DNA from: Selaginella moellendorffii
Taxonomy: Eukaryota; Streptophyta; Lycopodiopsida; Selaginellales; Selaginellaceae
DNA length: 64,000 nucleotides
Assembly: GCF_000143415.4 (NCBI RefSeq)
Contig: NW_003314268.1
Coordinates: 387,117-451,116 of the forward strand
Reading direction: 5' to 3'
A program made the translations under genes and the position numbers. Shown here one piece after another: positions 33,201-43,440 of this stretch. Position 1 is the stretch's first letter. Every line of letters begins with the position of its first letter. The notes beneath the pieces were generated by a model. The model was given only the letters and a program-made list of their open reading frames with translations, ran no database searches and had not been told where the DNA came from.

Positions 33201-35171
33201 ACTACCAAGGAATGAGTTGGAAAAGGACCTGAATTTTATATCTCTGGTCTTGTTTAGGAACGAGCTCAAGCCGGATAGCTCTGCAGCTATTCAATCTCTC
33301 AAAGCTGGAAAGGTACGTTGTCTATATTGATTCCGCTGGAAAACGAAATGCTCCTGGTCTACAGGTTCGTCCCGTGATGGTTACCGGTGATAATGCTCAA
33401 TGCGGCCACTATATTGCTAAACAATCTGGTATGTTCTCATCTGACTGTAAGATACTACTGGGTGATATAACGAACGACAACAGGTTAGTCTTATTCTTTA
33501 TGAAAGATCTTTCTAACGATAGCTTTGTCTCTGTAGCGTGGTATGGTCTTCATTGAGTAGTGAAGTGACAACGGGTATAAGCCGCATGACCACCGAAGAA
33601 CTTCTTCAAAGTAGAGCGAGCTCACTTGAGGATGGGACCTTGGAACTTGCGGTTACGGGTAAAGCTTTTAATCGCTTACAAGAATCCAAGAGAATGGACG
33701 ACTTACTTCTTTACACACGAATCTTCGCAAGATTCACTCCTTCCGATAAGGTTCATCTTGTTCCCTTTGATAATAGTCTCATGCAGTTGTGGACTTGCAG
33801 GAGAAAGTGGTAACTATGCATAGAAACCATGGCCTAATCGTGGGAATGTGTGGTGACGGTGGAAACGATTGTGGAGCGTTAAGGGCCGCACACGCCGGCA
33901 TCGCTTTAAGTGCTGCAGAAGCATCGGTGGTGTCTCCATTTACTGCCCGAAACAAATCGGTCAGTTCAAGCTTTTTTCTGAAACAATCGCGCAAAGTTGA
34001 TGTTTTCTTTGTAGGTCCAAGCTGTGGTAGATTTACTACGTGAAGCGCGAGGTGCTCTCCATACGTCATTCGCATGCTACAAGTTTCTAATTATTTATGG
34101 CCTCCAGTTCTCAATATTCAAGCTTTGTTGTTATTGGTAAGCTTGGACTTTCGAGATCTTCCCGACGCTTAGCGCTTTCAATCCAGGTTTGGGATTATAG
34201 CCTGCCAAATGGACTACATATTTATTGATGGCGTAGCTGTGCTCAGCCTTGGTTATGCCATGTCTCGGTGCAACGCTGAAAAAATACTCAACAAGGTTCT
34301 TACACTTCTTACCTTGAGTGTATGAAATGTTTAACCGTGGTAATGACAGGTGAGGCCTACTTCCAGTTTGCTTGGACCTTTAAACGTAGCATCGGTGCTG
34401 GGGCTATGGGGAAGCAACGTTGTGTTCCTGGTGGCTGCAATTTGTTTCATGGCAAGCCAGAAGGATTACGTGAGATGGCCGGCACAGTAAGTGATTGGTT
34501 TTGTGAAGTTCGTGCTCAAAATCTCGTTTGTTTCAGATACTCTCGTGGTGCAAGCTGGTGGACGCTGGGTGACAACTGGGAGTCCACAGTGTTGTTCTTC
34601 ACAATGTATTTCCAGTTCATCACGTCCGCATTCGTTTTCTCGTTTGGCTCCAAGTTTCGAAAGACCGTATTCAAAAACTTCTCTTTGATGGTAAATCTTC
34701 TACTTTCAAGTAGTTTCAAGTACTTAAGTCTTTTCCGCGCAGGTTTCGTACTGGTCATTGATCGCTGTGTGCTCTTGTCTATTGCTTCTTCCTCACAACA
34801 AGTTCACGGAAGTATGGCACGTTGCAAGCGAGCAATTCAACCGTGCAAACCCCGCCTCTCCAGTTTGGGCGTCTTACCAGGTAAAAAAACTCTCATTCTT
34901 TCCACAACTAAATCATATCTCTTCGTGTTTTCTTCCAGAAAAATGGTGGACAGCCTTCGCCGGCCATGAGCTTTGATTTCCGTTTCAAGCTATGGTGGAT
35001 CATTCTCGCGAGTCTCGCCATCAATATAGCTTGGCAAAAGGTTTGAAGTTTTCCATTCCAGAAGAGAAGGAAAAAAAATCTCACTTTGCGTTCCAGGTCG
35101 TAGTGGAAGGCCCACTGGCACGGATTTTAGCTGCGAAGTATCCCTCAAAGCGGCCAAAGCTACACATATAG
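30227..35171 (+). CDS. P5B-type P-ATPase (ATP13A2/A3-like cation or polyamine transporter)
   Basis: 1,250-aa P-type ATPase in 22 exons: 30227-30703, 30765-30959, 31023-31196, 31270-31533, 31589-31727, 31772-31960, 32020-32165, 32229-32360, 32409-32666, 32717-32899, 32960-33075, 33162-33312, 33365-33483, 33537-33750, 33801-33959, 34015-34136, 34187-34295, 34350-34486, 34537-34690, 34743-34880, 34939-35040, 35097-35171. Landmarks in order are the actuator loop [13 protein letters not shown], the phosphorylation site [10 protein letters not shown] (Asp596), the ATP-binding [16 protein letters not shown], and [10 protein letters not shown]. The [17 protein letters not shown] stretch before the DKTG site and the large hydrophobic N-terminal extension are typical of P5, especially P5B, pumps. 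Animal P5B enzymes export polyamines from late endosomes; the substrate here is inferred only. The M4 motif reads SPLLP where PPxLP is expected. Intron 8 (32361-32408) appears to use a GC donor. Confidence 0.93.
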
Positions 35172-35268
35172 AGTATATTCTTAGAATCGCCAAGAATGTA
35201 CGGTACCAGAAATTTATAAATCTCAAGGGCAAGCGCCATCCTGATTTTAAGATTTAGGGCTTTGTGGA

Positions 35269-36411
35269 ATGGCGCGGGCGATGGCGATTTCGGCTCTACC
35301 GGCTGCGCGTCTCTCGAGAGTAGGCCTCTGGATTCCTCCCACATTTTTCTTTTCTTTCTGCGAATGGGATTGGATTTAGCCAGGCTTGCTCCGCTTCTGA
35401 CAAAGACAAGCTCCAAATTCCCGCTGCTGCTAGTGTCCCCGAGCTCAAGACGACGATCTTACGCTCCGTGTCTAACACAAATCGTGGTAAGGTGAGCTTG
35501 CTCTAGATTTTCTTTCCTGATTTCTCTTCCACGCGACCGCGACTCTTTTCTTTTTGTGGATTTCCTTCTTCTTAGGATGCAACGAGTGAGCAAAAGCAAA
35601 AGATTTTGTCACTGGTGGAGGTAAGAAAACTTTTGTGGTGTGATTATTACGTTCTTATTCTCTTTTGTCTAGGAACTAGAGCGTATGAATCCCACTAAAA
35701 ACCCAGTAAACTCTGATCTTTTGTCTGGAACTTGGGCTTTACTTTACACGGCTCCACTGAATGGTATGCTTTGCAAGCTTTCCAGGCTGCTAATTCTTGT
35801 TCTGCCTTTCCACGCAGAAGAAATTGTGGATAGATATGCTGGCACCGAAGAGGGCCCTTTTCTTTCAAGAATCAAACCACTGGCATTTGGAACTATCAAG
35901 CAAACTCGAAGCTTGCAGGTAGTGTTTCCTCATTTCTTGTTGGCAAGCCTCTTTTTCTTTGCGTGCAGATTATCGATTCCATCAATGGGAGCGTGAAAAA
36001 CATTGCAGACTTTTCCTTTCTTGGGATCAATGGTATAAAGTTCTTCTATTCTTTTGGTTCTTTTCCTTACGATAGCTTTTGATCCTCACAGTTTAAAGCT
36101 GTGCAGGTTCTCTGTGCATAAACGCAGCAGCCGTAAAATCTTTGGAGCCTGACACACAAGGCGTCCGTCTGCTCGTCACGTTTGAGAGCTTTGTGTTGAC
36201 GATCAACAGGATCCGAGTTGCCACCATTTCTCTCGCGTTCATCAAACCAAAGGGGTAAGAAAGCAGCTTAAACCAGGATCTTTCCGTGACTTTCTTCTTG
36301 GCTTGCAGATGGGTTGACACTACGTACCTGGACGACGATATGAGAGTCGGGCGTGGTGACAAAGGATCCATTTTTCTTGCCGTGAGAACGAAAATGGTCC
36401 CATCACTATAA
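35269..36411 (+). CDS. Plastid fibrillin / plastid-lipid-associated protein (PAP)
   Basis: 236 aa in eight exons: 35269-35319, 35384-35491, 35576-35620, 35673-35763, 35818-35918, 35969-36032, 36107-36254, 36309-36411. The N-terminus is rich in Ala, Arg and Ser, like a transit peptide. The PAP domain follows: LKTTILRSVSNTNRGK, LSGTWALLYTAPL, and the signature ending GWVDTTYLDDDMRVGRGDKGSIF. Fibrillins coat plastoglobules or thylakoid surfaces and bind lipids or prenylquinones. The gene overlaps the 3' side of a decayed three-TM copy (36430-36562, minus). Partial fibrillin exons also recur at about 37598-37880. Confidence 0.92.
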
Positions 36412-36429
36412 TTTCGATCCAGGTGATGC

Positions 36430-36562
36430 TCCATTCCATTCTCGGTTTTTGCAAAGGATCAACTTACGAGCTGCTGCTATCAGAGACTCGAAGATCACAG
36501 TGACTGCTGCATTTTGCTCTCCGGATCTTCTCACATTGCTGGAGCTTAGAAAATGATATCGC
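36430..36562 (-). pseudogene. Fragment of a three-TM family gene (internal deletion)
   Basis: The minus strand reads KLQQCEKIRR, then, in another frame, SLIAAARKLILCK. Both blocks match the 37909-38649 protein (KLQQCEKIR and LIAAACKLILCK). About 60 residues between them are deleted and a frameshift is present. The nucleotide match includes GCAAAGGATCAACTTAC and TTCTCACATTGCTGGAGCTTA. It is the relic partner of the intact fibrillin gene. Confidence 0.85.
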
Positions 36563-36732
36563 CAGGCTGATCAAAACATTTGTACCATGGAAGATAAGAA
36601 ACAACGCCGGCTGGATAGCTTTTTTAAAGTGAAGCAAGTATATTCCAAGAATCGCCAAAACTGTACGGCACAAGCCGCGTACGGCAGCACTCCCGTACTA
36701 TCTTGTACGGAGTGCTCTGTTTTTAGGGTTCT

Positions 36733-37158
36733 TCAAAACTTTCTCTTGAACTTCTTGACGGCGAATTGGCCGTTGCGGTGCGCGGAGACGACGATCCGGT
36801 CGTGCACGGCGAGATCGTCGGTGTCGATGAGGATCTGGGTGTTCCCCTCCTCGCCGCTGGTGTCGGTCTTGGCCAGGAGCCCCATCTGGTAGTACGTCAT
36901 GGTGCCCACGAGGTCGGCGGGGACGATCTGGGCGGAATTGGGGAGGACGGAGTGGCGCAATCGCCCGAATTGGTTCTTGTGCTTGTCGCGGAGCAAAATC
37001 GTGTGGGCGGTGTTGTTCACGATCGATGTCGTGCCCTCCCTTTGATCATCGCTGAAAGAGCTGGAGCTGGAAGAATCGGAGCTGGAGCTGGGACTGGAAT
37101 TGGATGTGGAATGTCTCTCGCAGATCGAGAGTGTCCTGCTGTAGGAGAAGCACCTCAT
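36733..37158 (-). CDS. 'NNT' family protein with Ser-rich N-terminus
   Basis: Intronless, 141 aa, starting at the ATG of MRCFSYSRTL (an upstream open extension has no ATG). Residues 19-45 are almost all Ser/Asp. The conserved domain follows with SIVNNTAHTILLRDK, TYYQMGLLAKTD, TQILIDTDDLAVHDRIVVSAHRNGQFAVKKF. Alignment by eye with 38975-39430 shows shared NNT..TI.LRDK, YY.M..L and (I)DT(E/D)DL....I..S...G. It lacks the MGNS myristoylation start of its two relatives, but Cys3 could be lipidated. The family is unrecognised and its function unknown. Confidence 0.8.
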   Translation of the reverse strand: MRCFSYSRTLSICERHSTSNSSPSSSSDSSSSSSFSDDQREGTTSIVNNTAHTILLRDKHKNQFGRLRHSVLPNSAQIVPADLVGTMTYYQMGLLAKTDTSGEEGNTQILIDTDDLAVHDRIVVSAHRNGQFAVKKFKRKF

Positions 37159-37216
37159 GATCCTCCTGGAGATGAAATGGAAGGACACCTGGTTCTCCTT
37201 CGCTTCTTCTTCTTAC

Positions 37217-37223
37217 ATTTATA
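37217..37223 (-). promoter_or_regulatory. TATA box of the 36733 gene
   Basis: The minus strand reads TATAAAT about 59 bp before the ATG at 37158. Confidence 0.55.
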
Positions 37224-37597
37224 TCGTGGGGAAATTCTTTAACGTGTTGCGTGTTGCGTGTTTCTCTCCAACCACGAAGCTACCGATGCGTAGTGTGACA
37301 ATGTCACACGCTTTGACGAATCCATGACCACTGTGACCTTTAGGGCACACGTCATCGAGATTTTCCCGCTACTTTCTTCTAGGGTTCTTCGCGTGGCGGC
37401 ATTCTCCATCTCCGTCGCATTGCTGTCGCGATTGCTACATTCGCAAGCCGGAGAGCGATCGCCATCGCCGCCTCCTCCTCTCAAAGGATTTAGGGCGAAA
37501 GGCAAGTTCCACACTGCCAGTGTCGCCGTGGTGAGCAATTTCTCTTCCTTTGCGGAATCTCTCTCAGGGTGCTTCTTATTTCTAAGATTTTCGGTGT

Positions 37598-37880
37598 GGA
37601 GAACTGCTATTTGGAACAATCGACCAGCTTGCAGGTAATGTTTAATGAATTTCTTTGTCTTTTGGAGAAGTTCTCTTCATGTTTGCTTGCAGATTGTGGA
37701 TGCGGAGCCTGAGAATTATTACAGAGCCTTCCTTGAGGATAAAAGGTATGGAGTTTTTTCTTTCTTTCTCCGTTTAAAAGAGATTCTCTCGCTTTTATCT
37801 TTTATCAAACCAAGGCACAAGCAGAGACATTCACGGTTGATCAACACTACGTATATGGACGAAATATCAATCCAGGTGAT
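37598..37880 (+). pseudogene. Fibrillin gene fragments (decayed duplicate)
   Basis: Three short blocks match fibrillin exon edges with their splice sites: 37598-37640 resembles the end of exon 5 (TTTGGAAC...AGCTTGCAG/GTA), 37685-37745 the start of exon 6 (TGCAG/ATT...GAT), and 37825-37870 the start of exon 8 (AACACTACGTA.ATGGACGA). The intervening exons are missing. The fragments run into the same AATCCAGGTGATGCT 3' sequence as the intact gene. An open frame upstream (37322-37530) has no clear fibrillin similarity, so its status is unclear. Confidence 0.65.
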
Positions 37881-37908
37881 GCTCTATATGCATGGAATTC
37901 CATTCGAT

Positions 37909-38649
37909 CTATTTACGCTTGCAAAGGATCAACTTACAAGCTGCTGCTATCAGAGCCGTGAAAGCTACGGTCGCGGTGACAATGGATATCTTCCATTTCA
38001 CCGTCGTTTTCCTCGCGGGAGGAATCATGACTGGCTGATGCTCCAGATTGTTAGGATCATAGTCTGCTCCAAGTCCAAGAAAGCGCTCCATCGTCCGCGC
38101 TACGGCTCTCGAGTTGGCCTTCTCGAGATTAATCTCGTGCCGAATCTTCTCACATTGCTGGAGCTTATACCAAACAGCAAACGCTACCGCCATGCCCGCG
38201 AAGATGGTCAAAACAAAAGGGATCCACCAGAGTCCACACTCGAGTTTGGAAGACTGGGCCAGAGCAGTGAGAACCACGCCCTCGAAAACCACAAAGATCC
38301 CAAACAACTGGTATGTCTCGTTTTGAGTCTTTGTTAGCGACTGCTCCATTTGCTCGATTCGTTCTCGCAGAAGCTCGTCTTCGTTCTGCCATAGCCGGAG
38401 CTGGAGCAGCAATGCTGGACTGGATTCAATCTCGTGCAAGACATTCCTCGCTCTCGCAGGAGTCGCTGAAGTAGCACCTCCACTCCCAGGTATTTCTTCT
38501 GAACTGAAACTTGACCTTGGACTTAGAAAGGTTTCAGCTTGAGTTCTTTCAGGAAGTTCAGTAACTCGATTACTACCTGGTTCGTCCAAGCTAGGAATTT
38601 CGTGCTCCACTTCGCCAGAAGTACTTACATTCGTGAAATTTTCACTCAT
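37909..38649 (-). CDS. Three-TM coiled-coil membrane protein, paralog 3 (divergent)
   Basis: Intronless, 246 aa, ATG at 38649. A polar N-terminus of about 70 residues is followed by the coiled coil (LRLWQNEDELLRERIEQMEQ), TM1 (FGIFVVFEGVVLTALAQ), TM2 (WWIPFVLTIFAGMAVAFAVWYKL), a soluble loop (FLGLGADYDPNNLEHQP) and a C-terminal TM3 (IVTATVAFTALIAAACKLIL) with a basic tail. It shares NETYQLFGI, F.GV.LTALAQ and WIPFVL with the paralogs at 27955 and 28774. The basic CKRK tail and short C-terminus differ. Function unknown. Confidence 0.86.
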   Translation of the reverse strand: MSENFTNVSTSGEVEHEIPSLDEPGSNRVTELPERTQAETFLSPRSSFSSEEIPGSGGATSATPARARNVLHEIESSPALLLQLRLWQNEDELLRERIEQMEQSLTKTQNETYQLFGIFVVFEGVVLTALAQSSKLECGLWWIPFVLTIFAGMAVAFAVWYKLQQCEKIRHEINLEKANSRAVARTMERFLGLGADYDPNNLEHQPVMIPPARKTTVKWKISIVTATVAFTALIAAACKLILCKRK

Positions 38650-38974
38650 ATCGTTGCTCTCGAACAGGGAAGAACCAGGATTGATCGCCTGTGGAGGAAA
38701 AGTAAACGGCTTGACGTGCGAGACGGCGATGCGTGCAACGACGCAGCACGTCTCGCGAGTGTAAACAAAGCTCCCAGTGTTTCTTCCGGCTACCGTACAC
38801 GTCTTTTGTTGGTTTCGTCTCTTCCTGCAGAGTAAGCCATCTCTTTTTTTCTTTCATTGTTTTGGTCTTCTCCTTCGTCTTCAAACGCGTGCTCTCATCA
38901 CTAACGTTTGACTGCAGCCTCTAGCGGACGATAGGAACAAAGAAAAGAAAAAGAAAACAGAGGCTCTTTTGGGG

Positions 38975-39430
38975 ATGGGAAATTCTTGGAGCTGCTGCTG
39001 GAGCTCCAGATCGCGCGAGGCAGACGAGGCGAGCGGCGAGGACAAGGTCCCCAGCGTTTTAATCCACAACAATACGGAGAGGACGATTGGCCTGCGCGAC
39101 AAGGAGAGGGAAGTCTATGGCGTGCTGAGGTACAAAATCCCCGCAGGCGCGAGAGAAGAGATTAGCGTCGACTTGAGAGAGGCAGGGACTTACTACCGGA
39201 TGGCCGTGCTCGTCATGGTGGACGAGAAGAACGATAACAAAGTGGAGCCGACGCATCCGCCACTGTTCATCGACACGGAAGATCTCCACACCCAAAAGGT
39301 AATCACGATCTCTCGAAAGGGCAACAGGTATGTGCTCGAGAAGGAGGGCCGAGCTCACTTCAAGAACGGCAGTAAGAGCAACGCCGGAGTGTCCAAGCGG
39401 AACTCCTCGGCAGAAAAGGAGGCCTCTTGA
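38975..39430 (+). CDS. 'NNT' family protein, N-myristoylation signal
   Basis: Intronless, 151 aa, from the ATG of MGNSWSCCW, a strong myristoylation plus double-cysteine palmitoylation context. The domain reads VLIHNNTERTIGLRDK, REVYGVLRY, TYYRMAVLVMVDEKN, LFIDTEDLHTQKVITISRKGNRYVLE, then a basic, Ser/Asn-rich tail. It is most similar to the 22517 protein at the N-terminus and to the 36733 protein in the C-terminal half. Membrane attachment through lipid is inferred. Function unknown. Confidence 0.83.
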   Translation: MGNSWSCCWSSRSREADEASGEDKVPSVLIHNNTERTIGLRDKEREVYGVLRYKIPAGAREEISVDLREAGTYYRMAVLVMVDEKNDNKVEPTHPPLFIDTEDLHTQKVITISRKGNRYVLEKEGRAHFKNGSKSNAGVSKRNSSAEKEAS

Positions 39431-39690
39431 TGGGAAAAGAAAGTAAAAGCTTCTGATCATCGATCGATCGATTACTCGTTTTGAGAGTGTTTTCAGCGCC
39501 GCGTGTTTTTTTCCTTTCAAGGATCATGTCGATCTCAGTGAAAATGCTATCCAGGCCAAGTTTATAAATAATCATGCTTTCATTCTAAGAATTCACGTTG
39601 ACTTGGCGAGTTTGACTCGTTGACCATTCGTTGGCTAAACGGCGGGAAGATCTTTGATTTCCGCAGGGGAGTTTCTTCGTTTGATCTAGA

Positions 39691-39945
39691 ATGGGAGCGG
39701 ACCAAGTTCACGCAGAGGACCTGGATTCCAAGAAGTTTGGAGCGAGTGGGGAATCGCCAAGCGAGAAGAATGCCTGGAAGTGTTTCCCATTCAAGTGGAG
39801 CGGGAATCGATCGAGCTCGAGCAAGGAGAAGAAGGCCAAAGCTAAGGAAGAGGTGAAATTAGAGAGTAAAACAGCGGTAATTGTTCCTTATTTCACCGCA
39901 GGAACTAAGTTCGAAGAGTTCTTTCTGACAAGCAATAAGTGTTAA
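39691..39945 (+). CDS. Small hypothetical protein (84 aa)
   Basis: An ATG-started frame encoding MGADQVHAEDLD, then a Lys/Ser-rich charged stretch (SSSSKEKKAKAKEEVKLESK) and a short hydrophobic tail (VIVPYFTAG). It follows the 38975 gene and precedes a tRNA-like relic. No family is recognised. It may be the first exon of a larger gene, because GAG/GTGAAATTAG at about 39850 could be a donor. Only composition supports coding. Confidence 0.35.
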   Translation: MGADQVHAEDLDSKKFGASGESPSEKNAWKCFPFKWSGNRSSSSKEKKAKAKEEVKLESKTAVIVPYFTAGTKFEEFFLTSNKC

Positions 39946-39966
39946 TCTCGACTGCTTAACTGTCAA

Positions 39967-40035
39967 CTGAACAATGGCGTGATGGTAGCGCACCTGGCAT
40001 CATATAAGAAGGTTATGTGTTCGAAACTCTCCAAA
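39967..40035 (+). pseudogene. tRNA-Trp-like relic
   Basis: The D-arm (ATGGCGTGATGGTAGCGC), variable region (AGAAGGTT) and T-loop (GTGTTCGAAA) line up with plant nuclear tRNA-Trp in order and spacing. The anticodon arm does not pair and lacks CCA, and the acceptor stem does not pair. A tRNA pseudogene or tRNA-derived element is the best reading. Confidence 0.55.
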
Positions 40036-40090
40036 TATTTGTTCTTGCCGAGAAGCCCTAAATAGATTTTTATCCGGACTGGGAGGAAAA

Positions 40091-40675
40091 ATGGAAGCCG
40101 GAAGAAGCACTAGTAAGTCACAGAGCAAGAAGAGCAAGAAGAAAACGGTAAGCAGTGTGATTTCCTACATAGTTACTCAGTCTTATATTTTTTCCTGTCT
40201 CCGTTCAAGGCTGAAATGGAGTTTTGCCCAACATGCTCGAGCTTGCTGCTTGTGGAGCACGCAGCAAGGCTGAGGTATTTCTGTCCAACTTGTGCTTACA
40301 TTTACAACATCGATCACGAGGTTCTTATAACTCTATGAGATCTTCGCTCCTTTTAACGCGTTTTCTCCTCCCATTGATAAAACTCCTTGCTACCTTGTCT
40401 CAGATAACCAAGAGGATTCCACTCAAGAACAAGGAAATGGATGATATTCTTGGAAGCGAGGACGCATGGAAGAATTGTGATCGGACGCCTAGTAAGAACT
40501 AGTCTTTTTTTCCTTCTCATTTCGAAAATTTCATTGCTTTTCAGTCACTTGTGCCAAATGTAACCACGAGCATGCTTATTTCATGCTAGTTCAAATCAGA
40601 TCTGCGGATGAACCAAGCACTGCATTTTACAGATGCTGCAATCCAGATTGCTCCTACCGCTGGAGAGAAGACTAG
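40091..40675 (+). CDS. RNA polymerase III subunit RPC11/C11 (TFIIS-like)
   Basis: 128 aa in four exons: 40091-40147, 40210-40320, 40404-40491, 40545-40675. It has two zinc ribbons: N-terminal CPTC with CPTCAYIYNI, and C-terminal CAKC with CCNPDC. The RSADEP hinge of the TFIIS-type RNA-cleavage domain is intact. RPC11 gives Pol III its transcript-cleavage activity and helps termination and reinitiation. Exon 1 adds a basic 21-residue leader (MEAGRSTSKSQSKKSKKKT plus AE) before the MEFCPTC at which the family normally starts. Translation from that internal ATG would give the usual length of about 107 aa. Confidence 0.92.
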
Positions 40676-43440
40676 ACCCTTACCTTTGTTTTTCATAGAT
40701 CTATTTTTAGTATTTCGTTAATTTTACTTTATTATTATAAACTTTTAAAGTTAAAAACAGTAGTTATGTTTTAGGTAATAATTAGAGAAAAAAAGTGTCT
40801 TATTAGAGAATTTTAAAGAACTGAATTAATAGAGTAATAAAAGAACAATTATATGATAAAACTTTAAGAGCGATTATTAAAGTGTAAACATACTCAAGTA
40901 ATTTCAAATTATTATCTAGAAAATATTTTAAAGCAATGCTATATAATATAATGGATATAAAAACTCTTTGCAAATAGTATAATCTATTTAAACTATAAAA
41001 ATCTGTCTTATTGATAAGTATATGTCAGTAGCATTTTTGGACATGGTCGTATATATAAATACAATTATAAATATATTTTATATTAGTGTGCTTTTGTCAA
41101 GATTTAAATTATAAACCTTCATATATAGAATTTATAAGCAATATGCATATGTATGTCATACTTCTACTTTTACTCCTAACAATTAAAAGGAACAAGACAC
41201 TATATCAACTTAGTATTCTGCCACATCAATAAGAATAATCTTGTTTTGTGCTAATCTTGAATTATGCCATGCTAAGGAGGTGAAAACTAGTTGTAGTGGG
41301 AGTGAACTTTATTTTGATGTGATTGAAGTAAGTATTACAATTGTCTGCCCAAGGAACAGAAAGAACTCAAGAATTCTAAAGCTTTAGAGACTACACCCTA
41401 TCATGCTCTTTAACTTCAAATAAAAATTACCACCTTCACTTCTAAAAGACCCTTCATAAGGATCTCATTGCAAGTAAATAAAGTAAAATTGGACCTCTGT
41501 TATGAAAAAGATTTATATAAAGAGTGGTCATACTAATTAACAATTTTGAAGTCTTGAAAATATATCTAACAAGATTCCTAGAATACTTTCATATTTCAAC
41601 TTAACTTTTAAGTTTTTGATATGCTATCATTTAAAATTAAGTGCATCAAATCACTTGGCCTAGTAATCCAGCCAAGAGAGAGGCATCAAGCATGGTTTTC
41701 AGTGATTATGTAAATTTTCAAATTGTCTTGGGATGGATTGAATACTCAATCTTTTTAAATTACTTTTAAAGTTCTGCACTACCAAGCATTTAAGAATTTC
41801 TAATACACTACTAAAACTATTACTATAAAATGTTAAGGCCATTACCAATATAGCCCTAGAACTTTAATTCTAAGAGTTAATCTAGCTAGAAAGAAGTTTA
41901 CTTGCCAGTGAGAAAAACTTTTAAAGCCAAAGAAAATGAAAATTTTATGGCTTAATGGGCAAGAAATAAAAAAATATTTTATCAGGTAGTATAATAAATG
42001 AGATTTGCAAATCTTGGGAAATATTGTTAATGAAAAGAGCACATTCATTTGTGGGGGAAGGCAAAATTTTAATCCCTTAAACTATAATATCCATTTAGCA
42101 AATTTGTGTTGCTATGGGGATATCTTTTTGCTTCAAATGCATTATGATGTCATAAATACTTCAATTAAATTGATGTCCACAATTCTATAAAAGTTGCTTC
42201 TGTTTTTATTTTCTCTCTAATGCTAGCACTCATATAATTATTTTGAGCTATTTCCTTTGCCATGCTGGGCATTGAGGAAAATATATAACAATTTCAATCC
42301 ATAACTTGAATATTTTAATACCAAAATATGCTAATCCTATACTAGTAAAAGCAAGATATTGATAAGCTAAGTTATATGTGGGAGTAGTGAGTGGAGTAAT
42401 ATGTTAACAAAAATGGAGTAGTATATTATATATGAAGAGTATCTGATGTGATAATTTTTTGAGAGTATTAATTACTCTGGAGGAGGTTTACTTACTCCTT
42501 TCATGTGTTTTAAAATATTTCTCCTTATTTTTCTTTAATGAGTGGAGGGACCATACAACTATAAAATATTTCCAATTGACTATTATGTGCAAAACAAATG
42601 TATTATAGAATGTTATATAAAATTATTCCAAACCATTCTACTCATTGGTATTTGTATGATGAACAAGAGTGAGAGAATTATATGGAAAGACATCAAATTC
42701 CTCAAAATTAAATTAATAATAATAAAAAATGTGTAGGTATAATGAATAAATTTTTACATCCTTAAAAGGCTTAAGGATGGGAACAACATGGCAAATAATT
42801 AACTTTGGAGAATCTTTGTAAAGCACTCCAGTAACAAGGAATCAACTTTTATCAACATCATTACTATTGTAATACCCACGTATATTTCCCTTTTAGCCTA
42901 TGGTCTAGAGATATAATTTATTCAATCTATCTCAGATTGAATGTATCGAAGCAGGTTGTTGCATGAACAAAATTTAGCAGGATTTTCCTTGTAGCCTCAT
43001 ATTTTCAAGGTAAAAGAGTAGAAAAACACAAATTGATAACAACAAAAAAATTACAAGAATAAATCAAAGCATATCCTAATACTAGGATATTCTTAGAATG
43101 TTCACTACTATCATAATTTAAATCTCATTTAGTTTTAACATTTTAAAGTACTTTTATCACTTATATTTCACCTCCATGAAAGGCTTTCTTTAAATTAGTT
43201 TGTAAATGTTTTAACTTGACTATAATATTCTAATATTATTAATATAATAACTTATTTATTATAAAAATAAAGAAATTATTTTATTAGTTAAATTAAATGA
43301 TTATTATTTTAGACATGCAAAAAGTTTTAACCATACCGGTACCATCAAGAGAAAATGTCACGTTAGCATTATTTGAAAGAATTCTAGTTAGAAGAAGCAT
43401 GTTCTCTCACCTTATAATAGATGAATAGTTGACAAAACTC
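40676..43440. other. AT-rich gene-free region
   Basis: About 2.8 kb with very high A+T, no frame above about 70 codons and no recognisable protein or transposon motif. A few short frames (e.g. 42542-42736) are low-complexity. Nothing can be called. Confidence 0.7.
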
